64,000 nt of DNA from JAJTYI01 sp964420145 (GTDB lineage Bacteria; Patescibacteriota; Dojkabacteria; B142; OLB20). The notes under the pieces are model-generated. The model did no database searches. It was not told where the DNA came from and saw only the letters and a program-made list of their open reading frames with translations. A program made the position numbers and the translations under genes. Position 1 is the first letter of the stretch, and every line of letters starts with the position of its first letter. The stretch is taken from assembly GCA_964420145.1 (NCBI GenBank), contig CAYQRB010000002.1, positions 1 to 64,000 of the forward strand, in the 5' to 3' direction. Below are positions 55,498-63,922 of this stretch, piece after piece.

Positions 55498-56946
55498 TTA
55501 GGTGATAGAAAAATATTTAACTAGGTTATCTATCATACCTCGGAATCCGTGACTACCCATAAATATTATTATTTTATGTTTGTCAGGACCTAGTTCGATA
55601 TATTTAACCAGAAGCTTTAGTAGTACATCATCATCAGGGACTATGGTTATATTGGAGTAATACTGTTTTAACCTATCCGAAAGTTCTTGTTCGTTAAATC
55701 TATACAACTCTGTTTTAGGTAGTCTAGTGAATCGAGGGAAAATAATCTCATTAACATCTTCAAAGGCATTTTCGTATGTTGCTAAAGAAGCCTCTGTTCT
55801 GTTTCCTGTGTTTGGCTCAAATATTACATATATCTCGCTATCTGGATAATCTCCTTTTAGTGCCTTTATACTTCCTCTTGCTTTGGGAGGAGAGCTTCCG
55901 AAATCATCTATTATGATGAAGTTTCGGTTTTGATACTTAATCTCAAGTCGTCTTTTTATTCCTTTGAACTCAGCAATTGCTTCTTGTATTCTTTCCTTTT
56001 TTATACCAAATTCATAGGCCAGAGCAGTAGAGGCAAGAAGATTTTCCTCGTTAAACTCACCGATTATTTTCCGTTCATAAGGGATAATCTCAAGATCTGC
56101 AACATCTCTATCAAGCTTTATGAAAGTAGGTAGCGGTTTAGAAGTATTTTCTAAATACCAATGTGGTTGTATATAGGCTTTATCTTTGTTTGCGGAATAA
56201 TAAATAACCCGACAATCTATATTTTGAGTGATTTCTACTACGGTTTTATCATTGGCGTTGGCGATTATAATTCCACTTTGCGGGATCATATCAATAAGTT
56301 TTTCAAAATTTGCTATATACTCTGCTTGTGTAGGAAATAAATCAGGATGTTCCCATTGGCAAGAATTTATGACTAGATATTTGGGGTTATAATAGAAAAA
56401 CTTTGAAGTTCTATCGTCTAGGGAGGTTAGGTACTCATCGCCTTCTACAATTGAGTATTTGGTGTTTTGAGTTTTGGCTTTTGTTGTTTCTTTCATTTCT
56501 GGAGAAACTCCTCCATACATATAGCTTATTTCTATTTTGGCTTTTTCAAACATAGATACCAGTGCTGCAGTTATTGTAGTTTTGCCGTATGTACCAGTAA
56601 CCACTATCGATTCGTTTGTTATCACATATTCTGATAATACAGACGGATAAGATTTGATGGGAATACCTAAACGAAAGGCTTCTTGATATTCAAGGTTCTT
56701 TTCACCTTTGAGACCTTGTACAATGACAAGATCGGGATGGTTGCCATCTTCATCTGTGAGGCGTTCTGCTTTATAACCGATTGCTATCTGGATATCATAT
56801 TTCTCAAGATATGTACTAATAGGAGGAAAAAATCCTTTATCACTACCTGTTATTTTAACACCATTGTATTTAAACATAACGGCCAATCCAGAAGTTACAA
56901 CTCCGCATATTCCTATAAAATGAACCCATTCAGGTAGTTTTTTCAT
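55498..56946 (-). CDS. Mur ligase family protein (MurC/Mpl-like)
   Basis: 482 residues. The Rossmann N-domain opens HFIGICGVVTSGLA (MurC-like), the ATP loop is VVTGTYGKTTITAALV, and the ADP-side motifs are EGDEY (45 residues on) and IGEFNEENLLAS. The C-domain begins IIDDFGSSPPKARGSIKAL, where MurC/Mpl have DDYAHHP or DDFAHHP, so both His are replaced. EPNTGNRTEAS resembles the Mpl EPRS loop. It could join a peptide to UDP-MurNAc (Mpl) or act on another substrate. It overlaps the NlpC/P60 gene by 17 bases. Confidence 0.82.
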   Translation of the reverse strand: MKKLPEWVHFIGICGVVTSGLAVMFKYNGVKITGSDKGFFPPISTYLEKYDIQIAIGYKAERLTDEDGNHPDLVIVQGLKGEKNLEYQEAFRLGIPIKSYPSVLSEYVITNESIVVTGTYGKTTITAALVSMFEKAKIEISYMYGGVSPEMKETTKAKTQNTKYSIVEGDEYLTSLDDRTSKFFYYNPKYLVINSCQWEHPDLFPTQAEYIANFEKLIDMIPQSGIIIANANDKTVVEITQNIDCRVIYYSANKDKAYIQPHWYLENTSKPLPTFIKLDRDVADLEIIPYERKIIGEFNEENLLASTALAYEFGIKKERIQEAIAEFKGIKRRLEIKYQNRNFIIIDDFGSSPPKARGSIKALKGDYPDSEIYVIFEPNTGNRTEASLATYENAFEDVNEIIFPRFTRLPKTELYRFNEQELSDRLKQYYSNITIVPDDDVLLKLLVKYIELGPDKHKIIIFMGSHGFRGMIDNLVKYFSIT

Positions 56947-57721
56947 TTGTAATATAACTAAGGCTTATATTTTTTAATCTTCGTACACCATTATCTTCTA
57001 GTTGATTCATATAGCCTTCATATGCCCAGTTTCTTCCATCTTTAATCTCAGTCCATACTTGTTTATCTAGTGTTGCGCTACTATCAGAAATTATGATTTT
57101 ACCAAATCGTAGTCCGTTTTCTTCGTTATATCCTTTGATCGAGTGGATATACTCGATTTCACTAACATTATTATCTATCACAGTTACTTCTGAAACTATC
57201 ATAAGATGATGTGAATTTTTTCGAAGTCCCTTGCTACGAATAAAATCTCCCGGTCTTATCTCATTGATATTGTTTATTGGTCTCGTATTATCACTATTAG
57301 TAAGAGTGTTTGCTCCAATCTGCTCCACAGGTCTTAGTGCTCGTTTTAGTTTTTGTAACAAACTGTTATTTTTGAATTTAAGATAAGTTATGAGTGGATT
57401 TTTTCCTTCCTGTTTAAGCCAAAAGTTGTACACATGAGAAACAAGGCCAGAGCAGTCTATACCTATATGGTTGTCAATCATAAATTGACGAATTTCATCA
57501 GCAGATAATTTAGAGAGATCTATTCCTTTGAGTTGGGCGTGAACTTTGACTTCTCTGGAAATTTCACCAGGATCGCCTTTTCCGACCAAAACCCTTAATC
57601 CCGCTCTTTGTGTCTTTGGATTAATAAAATATGGACAAATAATTTGCTTCCCTCCAAGTGGTAGATGAGAGTACTCTTCTATTACTTTTTTAGCACTTTC
57701 TGGCAGAGTGTATGTTACCAT
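56930..57721 (-). CDS. NlpC/P60-like cysteine peptidase without signal peptide
   Basis: 263 residues with no signal sequence, so cytoplasmic. The catalytic Cys lies in IGIDCSGLVSHVYNFW, and the His in SHHLMIVSEV, after an RPGDFI strand, in NlpC/P60 order. The N-terminal 80 residues are specific to this protein. NlpC/P60 enzymes cut gamma-D-Glu-diamino acid or related amide bonds. It lies between an ATP-grasp ligase gene (1-base gap) and a Mur ligase gene (17-base overlap), so it may edit or release their product. Stop TGA. Confidence 0.78.
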   Translation of the reverse strand: MVTYTLPESAKKVIEEYSHLPLGGKQIICPYFINPKTQRAGLRVLVGKGDPGEISREVKVHAQLKGIDLSKLSADEIRQFMIDNHIGIDCSGLVSHVYNFWLKQEGKNPLITYLKFKNNSLLQKLKRALRPVEQIGANTLTNSDNTRPINNINEIRPGDFIRSKGLRKNSHHLMIVSEVTVIDNNVSEIEYIHSIKGYNEENGLRFGKIIISDSSATLDKQVWTEIKDGRNWAYEGYMNQLEDNGVRRLKNISLSYITNEKTT

Positions 57722-57722
57722 T

Positions 57723-59168
57723 TTACAATTGATGATATTTAATTGCGTTTAATGCTTCAATAATCCAGGGTGATATCTCTCCAGAATTATCTATGGCACT
57801 CTGGTTTAGTTGGATTCTTGTAATCTCTTCACCCTTTTTTACAATTCTTCCTGCTATAGGAGTTAAAACTAATATTCCTTGCTTATCCATAAAATCAATA
57901 CTTACAGCATATTTTTGAAACAAAAGAGATTTATCCCGATCCTCATCAAGGAAGATTGTTGTGGATTCTACTTCGTCCGTGTAGCGATTGATTGCCGCAT
58001 TATCTCCTTGAAGTCTGTAGACACCCATATTAACTTGATGATTTATCACAATATCATTTTCTGCTCGTATAAACACCTGTGAATAGTTATCTGGTTCTAT
58101 ATTTCTATTATTATATTCAGCAGGTTTGTGATAAATATCCAAATTAAAAAACTCCAGCAAATGCAATGCAGAAAGTGGAATCTCGCCTTTTAATAACTGT
58201 ATCTTTGTATACATAGGTACTGATGCTGTTTGTCTTGCATTTATCTCAATAATAACGCAGTCTCCATTTTCTCTTACAATAAAATCAACTCCAAACATCC
58301 CTTTGAAGCCTTTCTTATACATAAGATTTCCGATAATCTCAATTTTTTTCAATATATTTTCATAGCTACTGATATTAGCTCTAATAGACCAATCATTGCC
58401 AATTGTTGCTCCTTTGGTGGCTCCAAGACCTTTGTCGCCAGTCAGCTGGAGACTGAGACCACCGACAAAAATACCGGCTTTAGTAGCACAAGCATTTATG
58501 GTATAGATTTTACCCTCCACAAAGCTCGCAAACTTTACTGTTTTTTGTGAATTTTCTACTTGGAGTTTATCAAACTCTTCTTCGGTTTCTATAATATGCG
58601 TACCTGAGCCAGTATGTCCCCTAGCAAATTGAACAACAAACTTTTCTCCTAGTTTTTGTACCACTTGTAGAAAAGTTACCTGGTCAAACCGACTAATCAA
58701 GCTGTGGGGAAATGGTACATATTGTGCAAATTCTTGATACTGTGTCAGCTTCTCCTCAAACAAACGACTAGTGGAGACATCATTGTTTATAGTATTTAAC
58801 TTTTGAGATTGTATGTTTTTCACAAACGCTGATGATACTTTGAATGTTTGAGCAAAATTGGTTTCTTTTTTATATTTTCCTAAATAATCAAGTACGGATT
58901 GTTCTTTTAGGAGAACTCTAGCTCCCCCTGAAAATGTATTGATTGAACCATTTTCATCTTCAAGACAGAAATAATGTACTCCTGTATCATCAAAATGTTT
59001 GAGGTACTGAGTTTTTAGAATATGAACAATGTGATAGTTGGGCAAAACACCACATAAACCCATTGCTCTTTCTGGGTCTCGTACAAAATAATATAAGTTT
59101 TTTTCGGTTAGAAACTCTTTTAATAAATCGATGGTATTTTGTAGTTCACTTCCCATTTTTATATACAT
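57723..59168 (-). CDS. ATP-grasp ligase (amino acid/peptide ligase type)
   Basis: 481 residues. A pre-ATP-grasp region of about 150 residues leads to FVVQFARGHTGSGTHII (phosphate loop) and the metal/catalytic motif GVDFIVRENGDCVIIEINARQT (shortened here: IEINARQT), plus a C-terminal domain of about 110 residues. These enzymes form amide bonds through acyl-phosphate. It starts inside the end of the methyltransferase gene (ATG at 59168, or 59156), and the NlpC/P60 gene follows after one base. Together with a Mur ligase this suggests stepwise peptide synthesis. Confidence 0.82.
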   Translation of the reverse strand: MYIKMGSELQNTIDLLKEFLTEKNLYYFVRDPERAMGLCGVLPNYHIVHILKTQYLKHFDDTGVHYFCLEDENGSINTFSGGARVLLKEQSVLDYLGKYKKETNFAQTFKVSSAFVKNIQSQKLNTINNDVSTSRLFEEKLTQYQEFAQYVPFPHSLISRFDQVTFLQVVQKLGEKFVVQFARGHTGSGTHIIETEEEFDKLQVENSQKTVKFASFVEGKIYTINACATKAGIFVGGLSLQLTGDKGLGATKGATIGNDWSIRANISSYENILKKIEIIGNLMYKKGFKGMFGVDFIVRENGDCVIIEINARQTASVPMYTKIQLLKGEIPLSALHLLEFFNLDIYHKPAEYNNRNIEPDNYSQVFIRAENDIVINHQVNMGVYRLQGDNAAINRYTDEVESTTIFLDEDRDKSLLFQKYAVSIDFMDKQGILVLTPIAGRIVKKGEEITRIQLNQSAIDNSGEISPWIIEALNAIKYHQL

Positions 59169-59661
59169 ATATTTTATTGTTCTCAGATTTTAATGGCTTT
59201 CTATCTTTAAATTGAAAAGTGTTAGTTATTATAATTGTATTTTCTGGCATTTCTTTCGCAATTTTATGTGAAAGTTGATTCATAACTTTTGGATAAAGAT
59301 ATAGGAATACCCCATCATATCCTTTATAACTAATTTTTAAAAAATCATTTCTAATTATATGAAGTTGTTTGTATCCACCCAGAAGTTTTTTAAGATATAT
59401 TATAAAGACTAAGATAGGGTTAAACTCAACTGCTGTTACTTCATAACCAGCCTTTGCTAAAGCTATTGCGATCCTTCCATCTCCAGCTCCAAGCTCTAGG
59501 ATGTGTTGTACTTTATACTTTTCTAATACATCCAACATAGTTTGCATACTTTTCTTAGAGGTTGGATAATACGGTGCGCTTATTTTAAAGGCTTTAAACC
59601 AATAAAAAAAATAGAGGGTATAAATAATAGTAATAAACAGTAGAAAAAGAAGTTCTATCAT
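59146..59661 (-). CDS. Membrane-anchored SAM methyltransferase (FAM173/aKMT-like)
   Basis: 171 residues with an N-terminal TM (about 3-25), the PYYPTSKKSMQTML approach segment and the SAM loop ILELGAGDGRIAIALAKAG, then VTAVEFNPI. Order and spacing resemble the FAM173/archaeal lysine methyltransferase group, which modifies protein lysines. Target unknown; a carrier or envelope protein is conceivable. ATGA overlap with the PLP gene and 23-base overlap with the ATP-grasp gene. Confidence 0.75.
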   Translation of the reverse strand: MIELLFLLFITIIYTLYFFYWFKAFKISAPYYPTSKKSMQTMLDVLEKYKVQHILELGAGDGRIAIALAKAGYEVTAVEFNPILVFIIYLKKLLGGYKQLHIIRNDFLKISYKGYDGVFLYLYPKVMNQLSHKIAKEMPENTIIITNTFQFKDRKPLKSENNKIYVYKNGK

Positions 59662-60572
59662 AATCCACTAAATAATAAGATTGGATTTGTAAAACTATAC
59701 CCTGCTTGTAAAGCTTTTTGAAGTCCTGAATAAGCAAGTATGGAGTTATAACTATACTCTCCGATATCATAAGAGCTTATTTTAGATTTTGCTTCTATCA
59801 GTTCAGTGTCAGAAATTACCCATCCAGAACCGTGGCTTTGATTTATAACCTCTACTATCTTTCTTTTTCTATGTGCTACTTTATCAGTAATTGCATCTGC
59901 CAAACTAGAGTTTAAGGATTGAAAACTGGAATCAAAAACCTTTGCTATTGAGTAAACTTTTTCAGTCTGGCAAATATGTATTTGTACTGGTATGTTTAAC
60001 TCTGAAAAACCTGAGGCTATGCCCAGTGCACTTGTTCCACTACTAGTGGGGATAAAGATTGCATCAGTATGTTGACTACTTTTGATAATTTCATATGCGA
60101 TACTTTTGTATCCTTGTGGTGCGTATTCATCAGTAGAACCTCTCAAACTAGTAAAATCGGGATTATTGCTTAAAAACTTTATAAGATCTGATCTAGGTTT
60201 AGGGCTTTTTGATAATGTGATATTTTGAGTTCCTTTTATAATGTCGTTTATACGATTTAGTTTTTCTTGGTGAATAGAGTCACTTACAAAAACACATAGC
60301 TTTAGTTTGTATAGTTTGGCAATAAAGGATGCAGAGATTGCAGCATTACCTGAAGACGAAATTGCAAATTTTGTTTTACCATCTTGTAGATGCCTCGCAA
60401 TTTGGTAAGATAACCCCCTATCTTTAAATGATCCAGTTGGGTTACGAGTTTCGTCTTTGATAATCGCAGTATAATTATCATTAGAAATTGTGTGAGTAGG
60501 TGTATTTCCCTGTCCAAAGTTGATCTGGTATTCCTTTCTAATCTCAGGATAGTTATGCCAAAATGTGTTCAT
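59658..60572 (-). CDS. PLP-dependent enzyme of the threonine synthase/cysteine synthase fold (type II)
   Basis: 304 residues, shorter than most threonine synthases. The PLP lysine lies in DETRNPTGSFKDRGL, the phosphate/substrate Asn loop is ISSSGNAAISASFIA, and the cofactor glycine loop is PTSSGTSALGIASG. The family performs beta- or gamma-elimination and replacement; the reaction is not settled by sequence. It heads the methyltransferase/ATP-grasp/NlpC/Mur string and diverges from the LysW-like gene. No threonine-pathway genes are near. Confidence 0.8.
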   Translation of the reverse strand: MNTFWHNYPEIRKEYQINFGQGNTPTHTISNDNYTAIIKDETRNPTGSFKDRGLSYQIARHLQDGKTKFAISSSGNAAISASFIAKLYKLKLCVFVSDSIHQEKLNRINDIIKGTQNITLSKSPKPRSDLIKFLSNNPDFTSLRGSTDEYAPQGYKSIAYEIIKSSQHTDAIFIPTSSGTSALGIASGFSELNIPVQIHICQTEKVYSIAKVFDSSFQSLNSSLADAITDKVAHRKRKIVEVINQSHGSGWVISDTELIEAKSKISSYDIGEYSYNSILAYSGLQKALQAGYSFTNPILLFSGL

Positions 60573-60612
60573 AAGAAATTTTGTTACAAGGTAGTATAAT
60601 TATCGTTAGATT

Positions 60613-60633
60613 ATCTACTATAATAGAGTAGAT
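60613..60633. promoter_or_regulatory. Inverted repeat over the divergent promoter region (candidate operator)
   Basis: ATCTACT (60613-60619), seven bases, AGTAGAT (60627-60633): a perfect 7-bp inverted repeat in the 87-base gap between the PLP gene and the LysW-like gene. A TATAAT (60619-60624) lies inside it, so a bound repressor could block promoters in both directions. No -35 with ideal spacing is seen. Confidence 0.45.
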
Positions 60634-60659
60634 TAATTTTAATTATTAGACAATTATTT

Positions 60660-60848
60660 ATGGATTTAAATATTATAACTCAAGGTCAATCATATACATG
60701 TGCGGAGTGTAAAAACAACTCTAAACTTGATGAAAATCTATCGGTTGGTGATGTTGTAGAGTGTGAGTTTTGTGGAATTGAATATGAAATTGCTTCTAGT
60801 GATGGCAATGGAAATTTTACCTTAACACTATTAGAAGAAGAAAAGTAA
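60660..60848 (+). CDS. LysW-family zinc-ribbon carrier-like protein
   Basis: 62 residues. Two CxxC pairs (TCAEC and CEFC) flank DENLSVGDVVE, followed by GIEYEI and an acidic end LLEEEK. This is the layout of LysW, the amino-group carrier of the lysine/arginine pathway, in which an ATP-grasp enzyme attaches substrates to a C-terminal Glu. Here the last residue is Lys after three Glu, so attachment would differ or need trimming. It diverges from an operon with an ATP-grasp ligase, a peptidase and a PLP enzyme, the toolkit expected around a carrier. Terminator at 60865-60900. Confidence 0.75.
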   Translation: MDLNIITQGQSYTCAECKNNSKLDENLSVGDVVECEFCGIEYEIASSDGNGNFTLTLLEEEK

Positions 60849-60864
60849 AGTAAATGTTGTTTTT

Positions 60865-60900
60865 AAATAAAAGAGTCCATTATCTTGGGCTTTTTTATTT
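60865..60900 (+). terminator. Intrinsic terminator after the LysW-like gene
   Basis: Stem of 15 pairs (two G-U): AAATAAAAGAGTCCA at 60865-60879, a 6-base loop, and TGGGCTTTTTTATTT at 60886-60900, with the T-run inside the descending arm. It separates the LysW-like gene from tRNA-Thr. Confidence 0.75.
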
Positions 60901-60954
60901 GCTATTACACAAGAACTTTTTGTATCATATATGTAACATCCCCAGAAGTTTCCT

Positions 60955-61026
60955 GCTAGGGTAGCTCAATGGTAGAGCAATGGTATCGTAAACCATAGGT
61001 TGAGAGTTCGAGTCTCTCCTCTAGCT
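60955..61026 (+). tRNA. tRNA-Thr (anticodon CGT)
   Basis: 72 nt without encoded CCA, unlike the three other tRNAs here. Acceptor GCTAGGG/CTCTAGC, D-stem GCTC/GAGC, anticodon stem ATGGT/ACCAT with loop ATCGTAA, T-arm GAGAG-TTCGAGT-CTCTC. It reads ACG. Confidence 0.92.
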
Positions 61027-61057
61027 GTCTTAAGTTATAATTTTAACAATTTGTAAG

Positions 61058-62104
61058 ATGTTTAATCCTCAATTCACAATAAATAATAAAGTGCTTACCA
61101 ATATAGTGAAAATCGAAAAACTCTTGGTAAGTATAGAATTACTAGAAATTTCTACAACACAAAGCTTAAAGTTAAAGGCAAATACAAAAGTATTAAACAT
61201 TTTTCATTTTGCTCATATGATTTCTTATAATCTTTCTCTCAATGACGCAGAGAAAATCAGTGAAGGAAAACTCTACAATCAGGAAAATATAAATAATATT
61301 CTTCTTAATAATTTACGCAATTCTCATGAGTTTATAAGGTCTAGTCTCCAAGATGAGTATATTGATATTGACTCCAGTATTCTTTTACATATTAACAAAA
61401 TCCTTTTATCTAACTGGAAGGAAGTTTGGGATGTCAAATTTAGAAACCCACAACTTATAGAAGATACGCAATGGAACGATTGGGTAAAGCTTACCGACAG
61501 GACTATTGAACCATTAACACTTCAAGATGAACTAAAATCAGCATTTGATTGGTATAAGATTTCAGCACAAAGGGTTTATGTTTTGATTAGAGTTTCTGCT
61601 CTCATATTTAGACTGATCCAGCTCGCACCTTTTTCTTATTTAAATAAATTCACAATTATCTCTGCTGTTGATTTCCTTTTCAAAAAATATGGATATTCAA
61701 GTAATGACTACTTATCTGTTTTCCGCTTATTTGATACTCATAACTCAAACTTTATGGCTATAATCGAAAAAATCAATATAGAAAACCAAAATGATATTAC
61801 TGTTTGGATTGAGTCTTTTACCGACGCACTGCATAGTGAGCTTCTATCACTTATGGAAGATGTAAAATCAATTGCTTTGGACGGTACTTCTTCGAAAAAA
61901 ACTTTTCTTGACTTAAATAAACGACAACTAAAAATATTGAAATACTTACAAACAATCCCTACCGTTAAACGGGAAGATTATGTACAAGTTATGGATGTGT
62001 CGACTATGACAGCCTTTAGGGATTTAAATGACCTGGTGACAAAAAAGCTCTTAAAAGTTGATGGTAGAGGAAGATCCACCAAGTATATGCTTATAAATCG
62101 TTAA
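61058..62104 (+). CDS. Fic-fold protein with destroyed active site and C-terminal winged helix
   Basis: 348 residues laid out like Fic AMP-transferases: an N-terminal helical part (MFNPQFTINNKVLTNI), the Fic core and a C-terminal winged helix (STMTAFRDLNDLVTKKLLKV and a GRGRSTKYML wing). The Fic motif HPFxxGNGRxxR reads A190-P-F-S-Y-L-N-K-F-T-I-I, so the catalytic His, the phosphate-binding GNG and both Arg are lost. The inhibitory-helix Glu region also departs from consensus. It is probably a DNA-binding or structural relic, not an AMPylator. It starts 31 bases after tRNA-Thr. Confidence 0.78.
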   Translation: MFNPQFTINNKVLTNIVKIEKLLVSIELLEISTTQSLKLKANTKVLNIFHFAHMISYNLSLNDAEKISEGKLYNQENINNILLNNLRNSHEFIRSSLQDEYIDIDSSILLHINKILLSNWKEVWDVKFRNPQLIEDTQWNDWVKLTDRTIEPLTLQDELKSAFDWYKISAQRVYVLIRVSALIFRLIQLAPFSYLNKFTIISAVDFLFKKYGYSSNDYLSVFRLFDTHNSNFMAIIEKINIENQNDITVWIESFTDALHSELLSLMEDVKSIALDGTSSKKTFLDLNKRQLKILKYLQTIPTVKREDYVQVMDVSTMTAFRDLNDLVTKKLLKVDGRGRSTKYMLINR

Positions 62105-62117
62105 CACTTTATATTTT

Positions 62118-63659
62118 CTAATTAAGAATTTTGCGTAAATTCTCAAGGCTTTTTTTGTTTTTTATAACAGTACGAAGTTCCTCATCAGTTGCTTTTTTAA
62201 CTCCTTCGATATTACCAAAAGCCTGTAAGAGACGCTTTTTAGAAACACTCCCAATACCTGGAATATCATCTAGAATTGAAGATGTTTGTCCATAGGAGCG
62301 GAGTTTCCGATGATAATTGATAGCAAACCGATGAGATTCATCTCTGATCCTTTGTATTAAAAATAAGCCTTCAGAACCATATTGTAGTTTTTTCTGTGAA
62401 AAACCCAGCTCACCTTGATTATCTTTTATTGTAAAAATATCTTCATTTCTTTTTGCCAAACCGATGATTGCAATATCTATGTCTAAATTTAGTAAAACCC
62501 TATAGGCGGATCCAAGTTGACCTTTTCCACCATCTACAATAATGAGATCTGGTCTTACACTAAAACTAATATCATCTCTTTTATCTTTATGCAAAAATCT
62601 TCGTGCTAGAACTTCACTCATCATTGCAAAATCATCGGGGGTATCTTTTGTTTTAATCTTGAACTTGCGATATAAGTTGTTTTGAGGGATTCCATCTACA
62701 AACACAACCATTGAAGCGACTGCATTTGTCCCTTGTATATTAGAAATATCAAAACACTCGATTTTAAAATCTTTTTTTAATTTCAAACCAAACTGTGGTA
62801 GTTTTGCAATTATTTGAGTTAATGCACGCTTAGATCTTTCTGTCTTCTGTTCTAAAAAAGAAGTTTCATCAGTTTCAACCGATTCCACCGTAACTCGTTG
62901 TTTAATATATTCAATATCTTTAATTTTATTTCTTATCCTTCCTGCATTTTCATAATCAAGGTTTTTAGAATATTCTTCCATTTCAGCTCTTAGATTCACC
63001 ATTATTTGTTGGTGGTCTTTTGTGAAAAAATCAATAATTCCTTTAATATTTTTATAATAATTTTTTTTCGAGATGTAACCAGCACAGGGACCAGGACAGA
63101 GTCCAAGTTGGTAATACAGACATGGTTGTGGGTCGGATGACACTGTTTTTAGTTTTCCTGTCTTTGGGTCTTTTATTTCTTTGATGATGCGGTTACATGT
63201 CCTATATGGATATACTTTACGAAGCCTGGATAGTATATTTTTAACAGGCATAGTGTAATGATAAGGGCCAAGATAGATTGCGTTTTTCTTTTTTTTATTT
63301 CGAACTACTAGAGGACTTGGAAAGTCTTCACTTTTGTCTATCATTATCCATATATAGTTTTTGTCATCTTTTAAATCACGATTATATTTAGGTCTATATT
63401 TTTTAATAAGGTTGGTTTCTAAGATAAAAGCTTCTAGCTCAGAATCGGTAACAATATGCTCTATTTGAAAAATATTCTCTACTAGTATGCGTAGATGAGG
63501 ATCTCTTTGTTTTTTTATAAAATAGCTACTCACTCGTTTGTGTAGATTTTTAGCTTTTCCAACATAGATAACTTTACCTTTCTGGTCTTTGTATAGATAA
63601 CAGCCAGGACTAACCGGGAGGTTTTGTAAAACTTTGGAAACAACTAGTGGTTCAATCAC
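62118..63659 (-). CDS. uvrC: UvrABC excinuclease subunit C
   Basis: 513 residues (E. coli 610). The GIY-YIG nuclease is at the N-terminus (GCYLYKDQKGKVIYVGKA), followed by an FeS-type cysteine set (TCNRI, PCLYYQLGLCPGPC), a UVR motif near DYENAGRIRNKIKD, the RNase H-like second nuclease (ECFDISNIQGTNAVAS, LIIVDGGKGQ) and one HhH (IPGIGSVSKKRLLQAFG). Fully intact, in contrast to uvrB. Starts at GTG in a GTGA overlap with the zinc-ribbon gene. Stop TAG, with TAA three codons later. Confidence 0.95.
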   Translation of the reverse strand: MIEPLVVSKVLQNLPVSPGCYLYKDQKGKVIYVGKAKNLHKRVSSYFIKKQRDPHLRILVENIFQIEHIVTDSELEAFILETNLIKKYRPKYNRDLKDDKNYIWIMIDKSEDFPSPLVVRNKKKKNAIYLGPYHYTMPVKNILSRLRKVYPYRTCNRIIKEIKDPKTGKLKTVSSDPQPCLYYQLGLCPGPCAGYISKKNYYKNIKGIIDFFTKDHQQIMVNLRAEMEEYSKNLDYENAGRIRNKIKDIEYIKQRVTVESVETDETSFLEQKTERSKRALTQIIAKLPQFGLKLKKDFKIECFDISNIQGTNAVASMVVFVDGIPQNNLYRKFKIKTKDTPDDFAMMSEVLARRFLHKDKRDDISFSVRPDLIIVDGGKGQLGSAYRVLLNLDIDIAIIGLAKRNEDIFTIKDNQGELGFSQKKLQYGSEGLFLIQRIRDESHRFAINYHRKLRSYGQTSSILDDIPGIGSVSKKRLLQAFGNIEGVKKATDEELRTVIKNKKSLENLRKILN

Positions 63660-63865
63660 TTTGAGACTTCTTCAATAAGTGCTCTTCTAAAAATATCAAG
63701 TTTTTTATCGTGAACAAAAATCCTACCACATTGACACTCTTTAATCTCAGTTCCGTCTATCTTTTTATCAATTATTTTTGCTTTTCCCAAACTTTGAGTA
63801 CAACCAGGACACATCTTTTTTTGTATTAAGATAGTTTGTAAAGGGGTTATCAGTTTTTTTATCAT
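63656..63865 (-). CDS. Small zinc-ribbon protein, unknown function
   Basis: 69 residues. CPGC and CQCG pairs, 27 residues apart, form a probable zinc ribbon. The C-terminal helix LDIFRRALIEEVSK is amphipathic. No family recognised. Its TGA stop overlaps the uvrC GTG start, so the two proteins are translationally coupled; a role linked to UvrC is possible but unproven. Confidence 0.65.
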   Translation of the reverse strand: MIKKLITPLQTILIQKKMCPGCTQSLGKAKIIDKKIDGTEIKECQCGRIFVHDKKLDIFRRALIEEVSK

Positions 63866-63922
63866 AGCTGTAAGGAAATAAATCTGATACCATTATACTT
63901 ATAAAGGTCAAAAACACCAATT

